Of a DNA stretch of 64,000 nucleotides, positions 21,301 to 32,588 are shown in pieces (the stretch's first letter is position 1; the number at the start of each line of letters is the position of its first letter). Position numbers and translations under genes: made by a program. Under the pieces are notes generated by a model. The model did not search any database. It saw only the letters and a program-made list of their open reading frames with translations, and was not told the origin of the DNA. Location: positions 2,790,001 through 2,854,000 of the forward strand of contig JAJEKV010000035.1 of the NCBI GenBank assembly GCA_021234155.1, given 5' to 3'. Source of the stretch: Isoetes taiwanensis (taxonomy: Eukaryota; Streptophyta; Lycopodiopsida; Isoetales; Isoetaceae).

Positions 21301-21637
21301 TGCAGATGCTTTCGGTTAGTTGTGCCCCATCGAGGCCTTGCATGAGCTGCGAGCATGGCCTCTGTAGGCTTGTTGGGATCATTACCTCAGGGAGGTAATG
21401 GATCTGTGGACTTCGGTTATGCCCCCGTCCGGCATTAACCTCAAATTTTGTATTTGTGATTATGTATATAATGCGGTATGTCGGCATCCTTATTGCTACT
21501 AAGTTTTTTTCCCCGAAAACCCCCGGGGCGGGGTTTTAAATCCTGGTAGTAATACGCCTGCTGCTCTCTCTTTGTACTTGGGTCCCATAGGCCAGTTGGT
21601 CTCCGTGGACGATAAAATCATATTCTATTCTATTCTA
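18320..21637 (+). pseudogene. Degraded non-LTR retrotransposon (LINE)
   Basis: The 5' part encodes the endonuclease-exonuclease-phosphatase domain with the motif LLGDFNAL (near 18565). Reverse transcriptase follows in several frames: NYRTIM (near 19725), RRAGFRPG (near 19840), KAFDTVPRDK (near 19960), active-site YADD (20237-20248) and RVNLAKTK (near 20330), then VEPVLLYGAEVWG (near 20600). A C-terminal IEDESHA motif near 21246 belongs to the Cys/His domain found at the end of such LINEs. At least five frameshifts or stops separate these blocks, so it is dead. The 3' UTR carries the hairpins described below and ends in three TATTC repeats. The 5' end is truncated within the endonuclease. It belongs to the same family as 47194-49100 (minus). 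Confidence 0.9.
21582..21637 (+). other. LINE 3'-terminal stem-loop and TATTC tail
   Basis: Outer stem GTCC (21582-21585) with GGAC (21607-21610); inner stem GGCC (21590-21593) with GGTC (21598-21601). Then GATAAAATCA and three copies of TATTC. The same arrangement ends three other LINE copies in the window. Confidence 0.75.
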
Positions 21638-21649
21638 ATATATTCATAG

Positions 21650-23390
21650 TTCGTTATTTGTACTATTTGTTTGCAGAGTATATTGCTTGAAGCACAGAGA
21701 TCATGTTGTTCGTAATAAGATATACATCTCTTGGATTAGATTCCTACAGGATGGTCATATTATGGTCTGGGATGAGGACTTCAAGGAGATCCTTATGTTT
21801 AATCTGTATATTTAGGTCCTGTTACTAGCATGTCCTTGAACATGCTTTATACAAATTGCTCAGTATTTTTGTTTAAGTGGTTTCAAGGGATTTCAAGGCA
21901 TTTGCAAAATATACACCACCAAACAGATACAAGGGTTATGTTATTTTTTTTTTATTTTTTTTTTGTATTGAAGATTAAAGTGGTAAAACTAGGTGTGTAT
22001 GCATTGAATTTATGCCTAGCATAGGTTGTCCAATGGGCTGGAATGTAGAGCAACTATATTTACACGTGTTTGCTAGAATAAGTTGGAGACTGAATTACCA
22101 CTTTGCAGTAAGACCATAAGTACACCATAAAAATAACAGTGACAATGGAACAGGGCATTATGGAAGCCATAGCTACAAGTATGGCTACAAGAATAATATT
22201 TATAACAAATATATACATATATATACGGTTGATATCAAACCCATACACTATGTTACATGCATCCAGCATCCAAGAATAGATTGCTCCCCACTAGCATTTC
22301 ATCTGAGTCTATAAACAATCCTCCTTGCATATATGTCATCCTTGCTTGCAGTCAATCACTATTACAAGTAAATTTCTCAACATTCATACTGATATTTATG
22401 CACATCTTATAAGCAACTTTGTCTCAAGAAGATGGTGACTATATTTACTATAATTCCTTGATATGTTTAACAACTGCTAATTTAATCGGAAAAAAAGAAA
22501 AAGAAAATGTAATATAACACAAAGGTCTAATAAATAATGATAGTACAACCACATGGTTTTGTGGGTCATAGGATGCTAGAACGACAGTTATAATTTTGTA
22601 AGAGGTGTAAGCAAACACCCCTACGTTTAGTGAGCTAAGTGAACTAACACATTAGCTCAACGATTGGTCTCGAATCTTAGTGTTCATCAGATCAATTGCA
22701 TAATGATCGGTCTTCGATCTTAGTGTTGATTGGCATTGATGCTCATCAACATGTTAGCTCATTGCGAGTGTACATTGCTCACATATAGATGCTTAGGGTG
22801 CTCATCGATCTGGTGCTCATTAAATTTCTTTACTTTCAATTTCTCTTTGTTCTCATTGATTTCTTCTATCTTCTTCATTTTTTGTCTTACTTACTTACCT
22901 CTTCTACTATGTAGATGGTGCGTATTTTGATTCCGTGGTATATCTTTAGTCACCATGTCGCCAAATGCCTAAAGGGTGGCAAGAGTTATCACGTCCCCAG
23001 TGTTACAATTATCATACACGCTCTTGAGTCATGGTAACATTGAGAACAAAAATACCACACTCATGTGCATGGGGTAGCAAGCGTAGAAACTGCGGAGCTC
23101 ATTGCAAAGGTCAAAGAAATATTTTGCACCGACGAGGTTGTCAAGTTAGAACATTTCATCTAACTAATTGATGACTTCATATTTGTTCAATCTACCCAAC
23201 AGAACATTGTTTCTCACATATTGTCACACGTATGTGCTTTGAGAGAGGTAGGTGGAGGATAGAGTATATGCATCTATCTTTTGGGCAATGTAGTGCTTTG
23301 ACTAACCTCCAATCATTTGTTTTTTTTATCAGATGAGAAACGATAGTGTACACTGACGAATTGACATTTTAGTAGCAAAAGAACTCACCT
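21650..23390. other. No gene recognised
   Basis: AT-rich sequence. Short ORFs only; the minus strand near 22980-23300 has loosely coding-like stretches with many stops that I cannot assign. Confidence 0.45.
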
Positions 23391-23599
23391 GTGTTGGAAT
23401 ATGTAATGAAACGCGTTTTACGGTCTATAAATCATTTCCTGAAATGAATTTTAGGGTCTACTGATCGTTTCGAGTATCTGATTGCATTATACGAGCCTAC
23501 TTTCGGCATGAGTTGTCTCACGTGTTTGATAGTCGTGAGACATCGTGGGCAGTTCGAATCAGTGATTCGCCTATACATTTCATTTTTACCCCAGCTAAA

Positions 23600-23804
23600 A
23601 TGTTATCTGTTAAATAAAGATATCATGGGAGCATCCAATAAAATACAACATTAGGCCCTTGGTATGTCCCTATGTGAAAAGCAAATAATGTTCATTCTTG
23701 CCAATATCAATATACGTTGTTGTCGAAGTTGCATATATAGACGTTACCAAGAAAAAACACATGCCAGGATATTAGCCCGGCAATGCCGGGCACACGTTTA
23801 CTAG
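23600..23804 (+). mobile_element. Helitron 3' terminal region
   Basis: It ends with the hairpin GCCCGGC-AAT-GCCGGGC (23775-23791), nine bases, CTAG (23801-23804) and then T, the diagnostic Helitron 3' end. The terminal 60 or so bases match the element at 12546-12724. The 5' end could not be placed, so the start given is nominal; the element may extend further left. No helicase coding is visible. Confidence 0.75.
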
Positions 23805-24371
23805 TTGTTCTTTAAAATGCTTGTGTCAGCTGGATGTTATACGCCTGTAAATTAAAGAATTAAATTAGAATTTTGGCAAAAACAATTGAAGTGAATTTAC
23901 AGCTAATTTCAAGGACAAATAACCACAAAGATAATGATCCAAACATCGGGTCCATGTATTATGAAAGTATTCGAAAAGATACCATAAAATAAAAAGTCTT
24001 ATATCCCACTACGTTTTAATTTCATGGCTTAAGGTCATTCTCATCTTCTGTTGCATGTTCCGCATCCATGATAATAATATGTATTATTATTATTCAATGA
24101 ACCTCATTTATGTTGACTTAAAAATCAGTCCTCAAGCTATCAACGTTCTGTTAGGCAGTAGGCACACTATAAATTATTGCATTATGCCACAAAGAGGTAT
24201 CATATTAAGTAATGTACTTGTGAGACAAGCCATCAATAACATCGTTGACTTTTTACAAGTACTACACTATTAAAGTAATCGAGGTGATTAATGTGCCTTA
24301 CAACGACAGAAAGGCATGTTTGAAAGAAGAATACATTCTTTATGTACATCACATCCTCAAGAAAGAATATC

Positions 24372-26095
24372 TCAGTGAAGAGCAGCCGTTATAACTGGAT
24401 ACTTGAATGAGAAATTCAAATCCTGTAACCTCTTTGGGACCGTCTTTTGGCCATCAGGAACCTAAGGAAAAATAGAGTATGAACTTGAAAGGAAATAATA
24501 TGAAATATTGGAAAAATGACTAGGATGCACCTGGACATACCAAACTAGTGCCTTCTGCTAGAACTAGTCTCACTGCAATTTTTGATACTAGAAGCCACGA
24601 TGGTCGTCCCAAAATAGCACCCATCACATTGCACAGTTCACCTATATGGACTGGATATGGAGTTGTGACATTTAATACACCTGATAAAACAACTGTTTTA
24701 GAAAAATTACTTGGTAAACCCATGTCTTAAAAAGCCATGTTCAATAAACTATCTACTTATCTGGCATATTTACATCCTCAACTATATTCACTTTATACAC
24801 AGACAGACGAAGAGATGAAAATATTTCAGAAAGCTAAGAAGGTGCATGTGCCTGGTCACAATAAGTGATGTGATCAGGCCACAAAAAGATCAGGATAACC
24901 ATTCATCCCGGTAGGTGTCGACTACGATAGATATTAAAGCTAGACAGAGCCACACTATGCAAATGAACCAAGTCATTAGCTGGTAACGCAACCATATGGG
25001 CTTTATGACATAACTATGTCTGTCATGAGGACAACAGTTGCAAGTTCTTGGTAATTGCTTCTTTTATTATCTTGTCTGTCAAAAGAAAACATATGCAGGC
25101 GAGAAGAATGTATGCCCTAGGACATGTTTACCAATCAGTTCTGAGAAACATAAATTAAGCAAAGTCTCACCCATATAGTGCCCAATAAATTTGGACAGAT
25201 CTAATATGTAGTAGCTTAATACTGTGCATTAATGGCTCAGTTAATGGGCTTCTAAATGTACAGTCCTTGGCCTGAAGTTCAAGCATGCAACATTTTGTAA
25301 CAACTTCAAGACAAGTACATGAATATGAAATTGAAATAGAGGACATCAAACCATATTACAGTTTCGGACAAAGCATAGTTACCATCATATGCAGGATTTG
25401 TAAGTGTCTGAACTATAATTAAAACAATATCTTCATGATGAATCCAGGAACACCTGCACATGGACTGACAAAGATAATGCAACTATAGTTGTGATGCAAA
25501 GCACAAATATCCATGTTGACAAAAAGTTAGCAGGAAAATCTGTCATCTATACAAGATTATATACATACATCAAATCAACAAAGGAAATATGTTAGTTTGA
25601 TGCTTCCAATCCATAATCTAAGGTCATCTGAAGTTAAGCATTAAATGGTGTTATGTAACACGTGCTTCAGACATATCATACTGGCATTGTCATTAGAAAC
25701 TAGAAGCATCTTTTCTGCAATCATCCTAGCCCTAAAAATAACTGCAAAGATGTGATTATACAGCAAGCCAGAAATTTGATTTGAGAATACACACCTACAA
25801 CTCCACCATCTTTATCAAGAACAATGCCATTACGCAGAAGCACAAGTTTTACATTAGTATTGACTTGCTTGGCTGCTGACTCCCATTTCCTACAAACCTA
25901 AAAAGAAGAGATGGATCTAATAAAGTACATGTATGTAAAATATCTACAGGAATTAGCATAGTTAACAATAATTGTTAAAATTGTGTTAAGCTGTCTGTCT
26001 ACTCTCACCTCTGCAGGTAATCAGTTCTCGATGACCCCTTTTCATGAAAAGTTGTATGTTCGTTTCTTCCTGTGTATTAAAAAATCTTAAAAAGA
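24372..26095 (-). pseudogene. Epimerase family protein, SDR39U1-like (exons of a probable broken gene)
   Basis: Minus-strand exons in order: about 26095-26009 (TTFHEKGSSRTDYL), 25897-25795 (VCRKWESAAKQVN, LVLLRNGIVLDKDGG), 24692-24541 (GVLNVTTPYPVHIGELCNVM, LGRPSWL) and 24461-24372 (VPDGQKTVPKRLQDLNF, FKYPV, stop). These follow the C-terminal half of plant SDR39U1 homologues, NAD-binding short-chain dehydrogenase/reductase-like proteins usually predicted to be chloroplast-targeted, including the end domain with LGRPSWLPVP and FKYP. Introns between the last exons have GT...AG edges, and the 24541/24461 join keeps phase (TSL-VPDG). The exon expected to encode the GSGKQWFSWIH segment was not found between 24693 and 25794, and the N-terminal Rossmann exons are not visible upstream. 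It is likely a remnant. Substrate unknown in the family. Confidence 0.7.
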
Positions 26096-26666
26096 AAAAC
26101 AAATAAGGATGAACTAGGAATCGGAATTCCACTACATGCACAAGACTGTTGAAGCGATGATACTTGAGAATAGTATTGTTTTTTCAAATGCAATTCTCAA
26201 CATTGTTGAACTCATTCTTTCTCTGGGCCGGGGCAACAGACTCCATTCCCAAAACCCAATATTCTAAGGTAGGTGCATCATTGAACCTTATCACAGCTCC
26301 ATGCTGGTCTATTTCTTTTCCATACCTTGTCCCTTGAATTAAAAACTCTGCACTCCCTACCACAGCACAACTTTTTGTATTGTGAAGTTCTTGTAGATGA
26401 AGAGTACCATTTTTCCATATAAAATACTTCCCTTGTAAATATTTTTATCATCTTCATCCAAAAGATGGGATCAAATTAACAAACTATCAGACTTTGAATT
26501 CGGCAAACTGTGAAGCAAATAGACCAAATTACCTGGTTTTGGTAGATCCTGCTAACACTTTGCTTTGCTAGATGTTGTAAAGTTGCTTGCTTGGCTTTCT
26601 CATCTTCGTCAGGAAATTCATGGAAAAACAATCAGAGAATACAAATAAAAAAGTTTCATAGCCAGT

Positions 26667-26770
26667 ACGTTCCTCATCTGACGTCACTATCTCCTTTAAA
26701 TGGATAATGTTTTCATGATGCAACTTCTTCAAAATTTTAGTCTCCCGAGTAGTTGCTATGGGATAAGTAA
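26667..26770 (-). pseudogene. CDKC-like kinase exon fragment
   Basis: The minus strand encodes RETKILKKLHHENIIHLKEI followed by VTSDEE. This is close to the alpha-C region of plant cyclin-dependent kinase C (family pattern REIKILKKLHHENV, LKEIVTS), which phosphorylates the RNA polymerase II C-terminal domain. Only this part is recognisable. Upstream a TTATCCCATAG acceptor-like motif precedes it; downstream the frame runs into stops. It is most likely a captured or decayed exon, as no other kinase subdomains are seen nearby. Confidence 0.6.
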
Positions 26771-26799
26771 AACTTACGTGGAAATCTCATCTTATTGGG

Positions 26800-28020
26800 T
26801 TGGAGGTTAAGAGCTCCAATGGATATTTTCCTTGTAATGTCTTCAAGCTCAAACATAATGAAAATGAGCTGCTTTTTGAACTCAGTTCCGGTTATAACCG
26901 TAAAGATCAAAGTCAAAATGAAAAGCTGGCAAGCCTACCAACACATGAATTGGATGCGTAACAGCTCCCGATGATATTTTCCCTGTAATACTTGTCTTTG
27001 GCAGATGTGAGACTCGATAGAAAGCCTTAAATCTATAGCCATCGCACGATATGTCTGCAAAAGAATCGCGCAAATGGAGCTTTGATATTCGAACCCAGCC
27101 CTAGATCAATCTAGTTGGATCCCCTCTGGAGTTAGTCTTGGACGCGAAAGTGGAACAGATTGTAGATTTTCAGCCGGTTAGCCAGTTTGCACAGCATCTT
27201 CCCAGCAACGCTGGCGATCGCCAGTTTACAGCCAACAGCAAGTTTGGAGCAGTTTTCGTATATTCTAGGCATATTTCAGCATATACTTAGAATATGTCGA
27301 AAACCCACATGAGCGAGGGTTTGCCCCCTTAGGGGCAATCCAAAAAGTGACGTTATTTTTTTAGTTCATTTGTCTTGGTTCCGCCCGCTGCCTCACCCGT
27401 CCGCCATAGCCGCCGGAGACGACCTTGCTTCCCCATAATCTCATTCTTAACCACCGCCACCACCACCGTATCAGAGCCTTCTTTCTGTACCTTTTCCTGC
27501 GCAAATGAATATGGCTCATAGTCGGGGTTTTATGAGCTACTGCAACCTTAGCGTCCACCAAATCTTTGCCGAACTTGGCGAGCAGCCGACGATTCAGGAA
27601 ACGTTGAGCTCCTTTTGACGGAGCTTGTTCAGCAGTTTGCCACCAGAAGTACGGTGCCTTACCCTATTTTCCACATGACAGAGCGTTTTCTCCTGAAGCT
27701 GAACGCCTTGGGGGAGCTCTACATCCTGATGCGGTAGCCTGACCAAATGTTGATGCTGGTCAAGTTCTACCCTCCTACATAAAAATGATGTTTTGCAGTC
27801 AGTTTAAGGTGTTGATGTGCTGGAGTTGTTTGACTTAATAGAAAAGCTTTGAACATGAAAGGTGTACTTTATATGCCTACTTTCTAAATTTTTGGTTTTA
27901 GTACGTGAATTACTAGATTGGGGTGGTTGTGTTTGGCAACTTTTAGTGTATTAATTTTATAAATATTGAAATCAAGTTTGTTAGAAAACGTGTGCGCAAT
28001 CTCTTTGGCTAGAGCGGTAA
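26800..28020. other. No gene recognised; GC-richer patch at 27360-27620
   Basis: Minus-strand ORFs at 26882-27073 and 27361-27561 have no recognisable domain. The GC-rich patch contains CCGCCACCACCACC-type runs. Nothing firm can be said. Confidence 0.35.
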
Positions 28021-28036
28021 TTGTTTGCCATTTGTA

Positions 28037-28712
28037 AATGCTATAAGTTTTGTTGATATAAATATTTGGCATGAACAATTGTGTCATATAAACATGAAAA
28101 ATGTTAAGTTAATGGCAAAACTGAAGTTAAAATATTCCTTTCAAGATAAAACTGAAGATTCTACATGTATTAGATGCATGCTAGGCAAACACACAAGCTA
28201 TTATGGAAGAAATCTTATAAGAGAGCAAAAAAAGTGCTGGATTTAAGAAGGGATTTTATTATATTTAATGATATTTTAATAGAAATACTAAAGTATATTG
28301 TTTGAGATAAGATAAGATAAGATAAGATAAGATAAGATAAGATAAGATAAGAGTTTTTTAACATCTACGGGAACCCAACGGGTTATGGGACCATAACAAA
28401 AAAAGAGGGCATAAGCCCAACAGTACCCGAGGACTATGCCCCATAAGAAATCACAACTAGGGGATGAATCCCAATGCAAAGGAAAAAGAACATAAGAGAC
28501 AACAGAGTAACATGGATGTTGGAGGCGCTATGACGAATATCCCAGCCATCGAGCCATCGAGGCAATTAAGTATTTTTCTAAGGAAGTTACTAGAAGAAAA
28601 ATTAAATGTCATCGTTCTGACAGAGGCGGTGAATATCTATCAGGGGAATTTAACCAGCCTTGCTTAGATCATGGAATAAAAAAGCAACTTACTTGTATGG
28701 TACATCTAAAAA
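28037..28712 (+). pseudogene. Copia integrase fragment, split by a LINE
   Basis: The left part (28037-28300) has the zinc-binding pattern WHEQLCHINMKNVK...CIRCMLGKH and ends in a KVYCL-like stretch. The right part (about 28565-28712) resumes with KYFSKEV and HRSDRGGEYLSGEF, including the catalytic DRGGEY motif. Between them lies the short LINE at 28306-28545. Sequence is related to but diverged from the Copia at 3200-7071. Frames on both sides contain stops. No reverse transcriptase or LTR was found around it. Confidence 0.85.
28306..28545 (-). mobile_element. Short 5'-truncated LINE with (TTATC)9 tail
   Basis: It starts on the plus strand with nine GATAA repeats (28306-28350), i.e. a TTATC tail on the LINE strand. 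Next to it is a hairpin AACCC/GGGTT (28372-28376, 28380-28384) and GGAC (28388-28391), matching the 3' ends of the LINEs at 21582 and 47222. Only about 240 bp remain. The right edge is set where the Copia integrase resumes, and the target duplication is unclear. Confidence 0.75.
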
Positions 28713-29540
28713 TACTTCGGGTAACAAGAAAATGGAAGCGCCTTCTTTCTTGGAAAAAAGTGGGTTTTTTTTTTGAAATACTTTCTCGGCAAGAATAGGG
28801 AAAAGAGGTCGATTTTCTACTGAATTCCCATGTAGAGGGTTAGTATTTATATGAATTTTAGCTTCTCCAGCTATCTATGGACACCAAAATCTTCACAATT
28901 GTGAAGCAAGATTCTAGACTTGCTTGTGGATTTCTGCAAGAATCTACTTCTGATCTTTGGTATCAATGGATTATCAAACAAATGTTCCCAGACAAGCCTT
29001 TCTTCCCAGAATACTCCTTTGTATCAAGTTGTATCGAATTTGAAACTGACATTATTGAAGTTTGGCTTGAAGAATTTATTGGACACAAAAATATCTCTTG
29101 CCACTGGCATTTTCAGAAGTTGAGATCTAGGGAGAGTTGGTGGAGAAATGTAGAATAATAGCCTCGTGTTGAATGAAACAACACTTTGGGCGTGTATATG
29201 TCTTGGGACGACCAGCGCTTGGCAATAGAGATTTTGCTTCAATGGAAGTTTTTTCCAATCTATATAGCGTACTAGAGATTCTAGGGTTCTGATGAAGGAT
29301 ATAAGCTAAAAAAAAAATGGATGCTAAGATGAGATGAAAATAACCATGCGTTATGGATTGCGTATTTCAAGCATCCTTGATTGTCATTGCTTCCAAAGGA
29401 TAAGCTTCTTAGCTCTCAAGGAGAAGAAAAACTTTATGTGATTAAAATCCAACAACAAAATTAATTCTTGAAAACATTTCAATAGGTTTTGCACACAACA
29501 ACAAAATTAATTCTTAAAACATTGTAAATGTCAATAGGCT
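28713..29540. other. No gene firmly recognised
   Basis: A plus-strand ORF at 28877-29158 looks coding-like but matches nothing I know. It may be decayed Copia sequence given its position. The rest is AT-rich. Confidence 0.35.
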
Positions 29541-29544
29541 TAGA

Positions 29545-30562
29545 CAAGAAAGTGTTATCAATGAGGAACTTGTAGCAGAATTTGTAGATTTCCCTGAATT
29601 TGTAGAATTTGCACCCGAAGCTGATTGAGAGGAACCAAGGAAAGGCAGATTTGGCATGACATTGGATTGGAAAGTGCAGCTTCGCCATCCAGTATCTGAC
29701 AGCATCTTTTTATGCTTGGTCTCTGTTCAGCATCAGGATGGCCACAAAGCAAGCCCAGAGACAACATAACTCTCATCTGCTCAACATCATAATGTGATTG
29801 AAGTCTGGCATCAGCAACTCCAAGCAGGTCATTGTTCTTTTGTGCTTGCCAAACCCATTCCAGCAAAAATAAATATTATTGATTCTCCATGGAATGCTAA
29901 GAACAGGTTTTCCACATGCCATCTCCAGAAGTAGGATACCATAACTGTATATGTCAGATTTGACACTAGCTCTACCCATCCAGGCTAGTTCTGGCGCGAT
30001 GTAGCCAAAGGTACCAGCCATTGTCATTGTTTGTTGTGATTGAGTACCTTGCATGAGCTTCGAAAGTCCAAAATCTCCCAAACGTGGCACAAAGTTGTGG
30101 TCTAACAGCACATTTCCGGCCTTGATATCTCTATGTATAATTTTTTGTTCCCATCCTCCATGTAAGAATGCCAATCCCTCTGCCACTCCCTTTGCTATCT
30201 CATACCTCTGGCCCCATGTCAAAAGACGGTCTGATGAAAATAAATGCTGATTCAGACTCCCATTTGGCAGGTAAGTCATAAACTAGAATCAATTTTTCAT
30301 GCTCATGGCACCAGCCTCTTAATCCAACTAAATTTTTGTGCCTAAGAAGACCTATAACAGAAAGCTCTACTGAAAATTGTTGATGCCCTTCTACTGACAT
30401 CACCTTCACTGCCACTTCAGTTTTATCACTGGGCAATATCCCTTTATAAACACTCCCATATCCCCCCTTACCAAGCATCAGGCTCTCGCTAAATCCTTTA
30501 GTGGCTGTGCTCAGGTCTGCATAGCCAAACCTTGAAAAGGGAGCTTCTAAACCATCATTCAT
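29545..30562 (-). pseudogene. Lectin-receptor-kinase-type protein kinase domain, frameshifted
   Basis: Minus-strand kinase in order: FGYADLSTATKGF, glycine loop GKGGYGSVYKG, VAVKVM with the ATP lysine, LLRHKNLVGLRGWCHEH, a one-base insertion near 30270 at the YDYLPNGS position, GQRYEIAKGVAEGLAFLH, catalytic HRDIKAGNVLLD, GDFGLSKLM, YIAPELAWMGRAS and SDIYSYGILLLEMACGK. A second frameshift near 29870-29900 precedes LLEWVWQAQKNNDLL and the subdomain XI region QRPSIKRCCQIL. All catalytic residues (Lys, Asp of HRD, Asp of DFG) are present. The style is that of L-type lectin receptor kinases, which sense extracellular signals at the plasma membrane, but the lectin and membrane segments are absent. 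With two indels and no 5' half it is a relic, unless the indels are sequence errors. Confidence 0.88.
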
Positions 30563-30589
30563 TTAAATTAAGAATATGTCTTAATATTG

Positions 30590-30960
30590 GGAATTTTAAA
30601 TTTTTTCTGTTTCTGGCCCATCCGTCGTTTCCCCCCACTTTTTGCCCCGTCCGTCATTTCCCCCCCTTTTTATCCCGCCTCTTTTTTCATTCGTCCCTCC
30701 TCCTCCGCTTTTTTCTTTCCGCTTGTTTCTTTTCCGCTTTCCTCTTTTCCTCCGCTTTCCCTCATTTAGTTTTTTTCAGCGCAGTACAAACGCCCTTCTT
30801 CCCCTTTTATTTTTTTCAACGCCCTTCCTCTTCTTTTTCTTCTGATATTATTTTTCTCTGCAGGTCCGGCTGGCTTCTTCTTTGGGCCGGCTTCTTCTTC
30901 TTCTCTGCAGGTCCGGCCAGCTTCTTCTTCTTCTTCCAGTTTCTTTCGGCTATGTTCTCT
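30590..30960 (+). repeat. Pyrimidine-rich low-complexity tract
   Basis: About 370 bases with strong C+T bias on the plus strand (CTTTTTTC, CCCCCCC, TTCTTCTTCTTC runs). The long open frames across it are composition artefacts. It lies just 5' of the kinase relic on that gene's strand. Confidence 0.8.
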
Positions 30961-31077
30961 GCAGGGGTTGCTGAACTACAGCAAAAGCTATGTTTTCTGC
31001 AGGGGTTGCATGCATTTACCAGTTTGTAGGTTTTCTGCAGAGTTTGCCTAACTCCGCATCCATCTCAGCCTTCTACG

Positions 31078-31232
31078 AGCTTCCATGATGCTGGATTTCT
31101 ACAAGGCTTGCAGCTCCATGAAGCTTTCTACAAGGCTCATGAATTTCTACATGGATTCTACAAGGATTCTAGCAATTTCTAGCATCTTCTAGCAGCCATG
31201 GAATTACGAGCAGCTTCCATGATGCTGGATTT
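31078..31232. repeat. Short direct repeats
   Basis: CTTCCATGATGCTGGATTT occurs near 31080 and near 31215; between them TTCTACAAGG and TTCTAGCA motifs recur several times. Simple local duplication. Confidence 0.6.
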
Positions 31233-31382
31233 GGAGAAGGGATACATCACAAGCCAAATGCATATAGTGACTTTTCTGTTGTTTTTCTTTTGAACAATAG
31301 CTCTGCAAATATAAGTCCAGCTTCACTAGCTGAGACTTCTTCCTTCTTCTCATCGTTTTCCCTTTTAGTTCCTCTGTGTTTT

Positions 31383-31436
31383 TGGGTTTATAATTTGGTG
31401 GGCGATATGGGTTTATAATTTGGTGGGCGATATTGG
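31383..31436. repeat. 27-bp tandem duplication
   Basis: GGTTTATAATTTGGTGGGCG plus ATAT recurs twice in direct tandem just upstream of the dirigent ORF. Confidence 0.85.
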
Positions 31437-31608
31437 TTGTGCAGAGCTGCAGTAGAGCAATGCAACAGCTTGGTTTTTGTAAATCCATAGCGAGCAGCAA
31501 CTACTTCTTCTGAGATTATAAGGTTTTCCCCAATGGGTCTTCACATTCTGCATTTCTTTTGCTTCCAAATCATTTCCCCAATTCAGTTAAACTGCAGGAG
31601 CAAGCTGG

Positions 31609-32055
31609 ATGATGAATAGAGCTAAGGAAACGATTTTAGAAGTCTCTATTAGTTCCTGGTGGGTTATGACACTATGTCTTGCAATGTATGCTGCAGCGGC
31701 AAAGGGGCAATCAAACTGGAGGCAAACGAATCTGCAGTTTTACATGCACGATCTGCCCACTAAAATGGGCGTAGTAGTTGCAGCGGCGCCTGGGAGAGCT
31801 ACAAACACGGTCGGATTTGGCACTGTTGTGGTTATAGACGATGCATTAACAGAGGGGCCATCGCCAAACCCCAAAGCAGTGGGCAGAGCACAGGGCACTT
31901 ACATGATCAGTCAGTTGGATTCCAACAGCCTCCTCATGACATTTGCCGCAGTGTTTAGCCCGGATTATCGCTTGAAAGGAACTCTTAGCTTCCATGGCGC
32001 AGACCGCATGATCCTTAAGCAACGAGAAATTTCTGTTGTTTGTGGTGGTTTCTGA
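31609..32055 (+). CDS. Dirigent-like protein, C-terminally truncated
   Basis: A 148-residue ORF. Residues about 15-34 form a hydrophobic segment (WWVMTLCLAMYAAAAKG), a likely secretory signal. The mature part follows the dirigent family: LQFYMHDLPTK, NTVGFGTVVVIDDALTEGP, VGRAQGTYMISQLDSNSLLM, FAAVFSP, GTLSFHGADRM and REISVV. Dirigent proteins are extracellular beta-barrels that steer coupling of phenoxy radicals in lignan or lignin formation and are often pathogen-induced. Family members are usually about 180-190 residues; this one stops right where the conserved VVGGTG turn should be (reads VVCGGF, stop) and so lacks the last two or so strands. The conserved parts are otherwise well preserved, so truncation may be recent. 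Start chosen at the first of two adjacent ATGs; 31615 is not far behind. Confidence 0.85.
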   Translation: MMNRAKETILEVSISSWWVMTLCLAMYAAAAKGQSNWRQTNLQFYMHDLPTKMGVVVAAAPGRATNTVGFGTVVVIDDALTEGPSPNPKAVGRAQGTYMISQLDSNSLLMTFAAVFSPDYRLKGTLSFHGADRMILKQREISVVCGGF

Positions 32056-32588
32056 TGAGCAGAAACATCACTTTTAGAATTCTTCACAATTAAAACTACT
32101 ACTTTACTCATTTTCTTGTAAACTTGTTCTTCTTTTTATCATTTTGCATGACATCTTTTATGGTTTTGTGTAGCATATTCTCTTCATTTGCCTAGTATAT
32201 TATGAATTTTGAACTTAACTTAATCTTAAAAACTTGCAATTAAAGGTTATTTTATGTTCTACATTATCATTTCTTAGGAGGATGTTGTAATATTTGCTTC
32301 ATTTTTTTTTAGTTTAGTGAAGTAAACAAACAAGAAACTGCTCTTTAATGTAAAAAAACTCTTCTTTTTCACTATAATGGTATATGTTTGATTATTGCTA
32401 ATTGCAACCAATTAAGTCCTTATTTAAAGAAAATATAAAATAATAAAGAAATATACAGCATCCACAATGGTTTTGTAAAAGTTAAAAAAAAATAACTTCA
32501 CACCAATAAATGCCCCAAAAAGGTGTCATGCGGCGCGATTTTGGAATAGACATAATCCCAATTTAATTGAATGATGGTTTCTACACAT
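32056..32588. other. AT-rich intergenic between dirigent and hevein ORFs
   Basis: The two genes converge here (dirigent plus, hevein minus). AATAAA-like motifs occur (near 32440), plausible for polyadenylation. No ORF or repeat of note. Confidence 0.5.

Noticed and set aside
28306-28350. (GATAA)9 as an independent microsatellite
   Set aside because: It abuts a LINE 3' end with the shared stem-loop, so it is better read as the LINE tail.
30532-31029. 165-codon Phe/Ser/Pro-rich ORF
   Set aside because: Open only because of the pyrimidine-rich tract; no domain, no codon structure.
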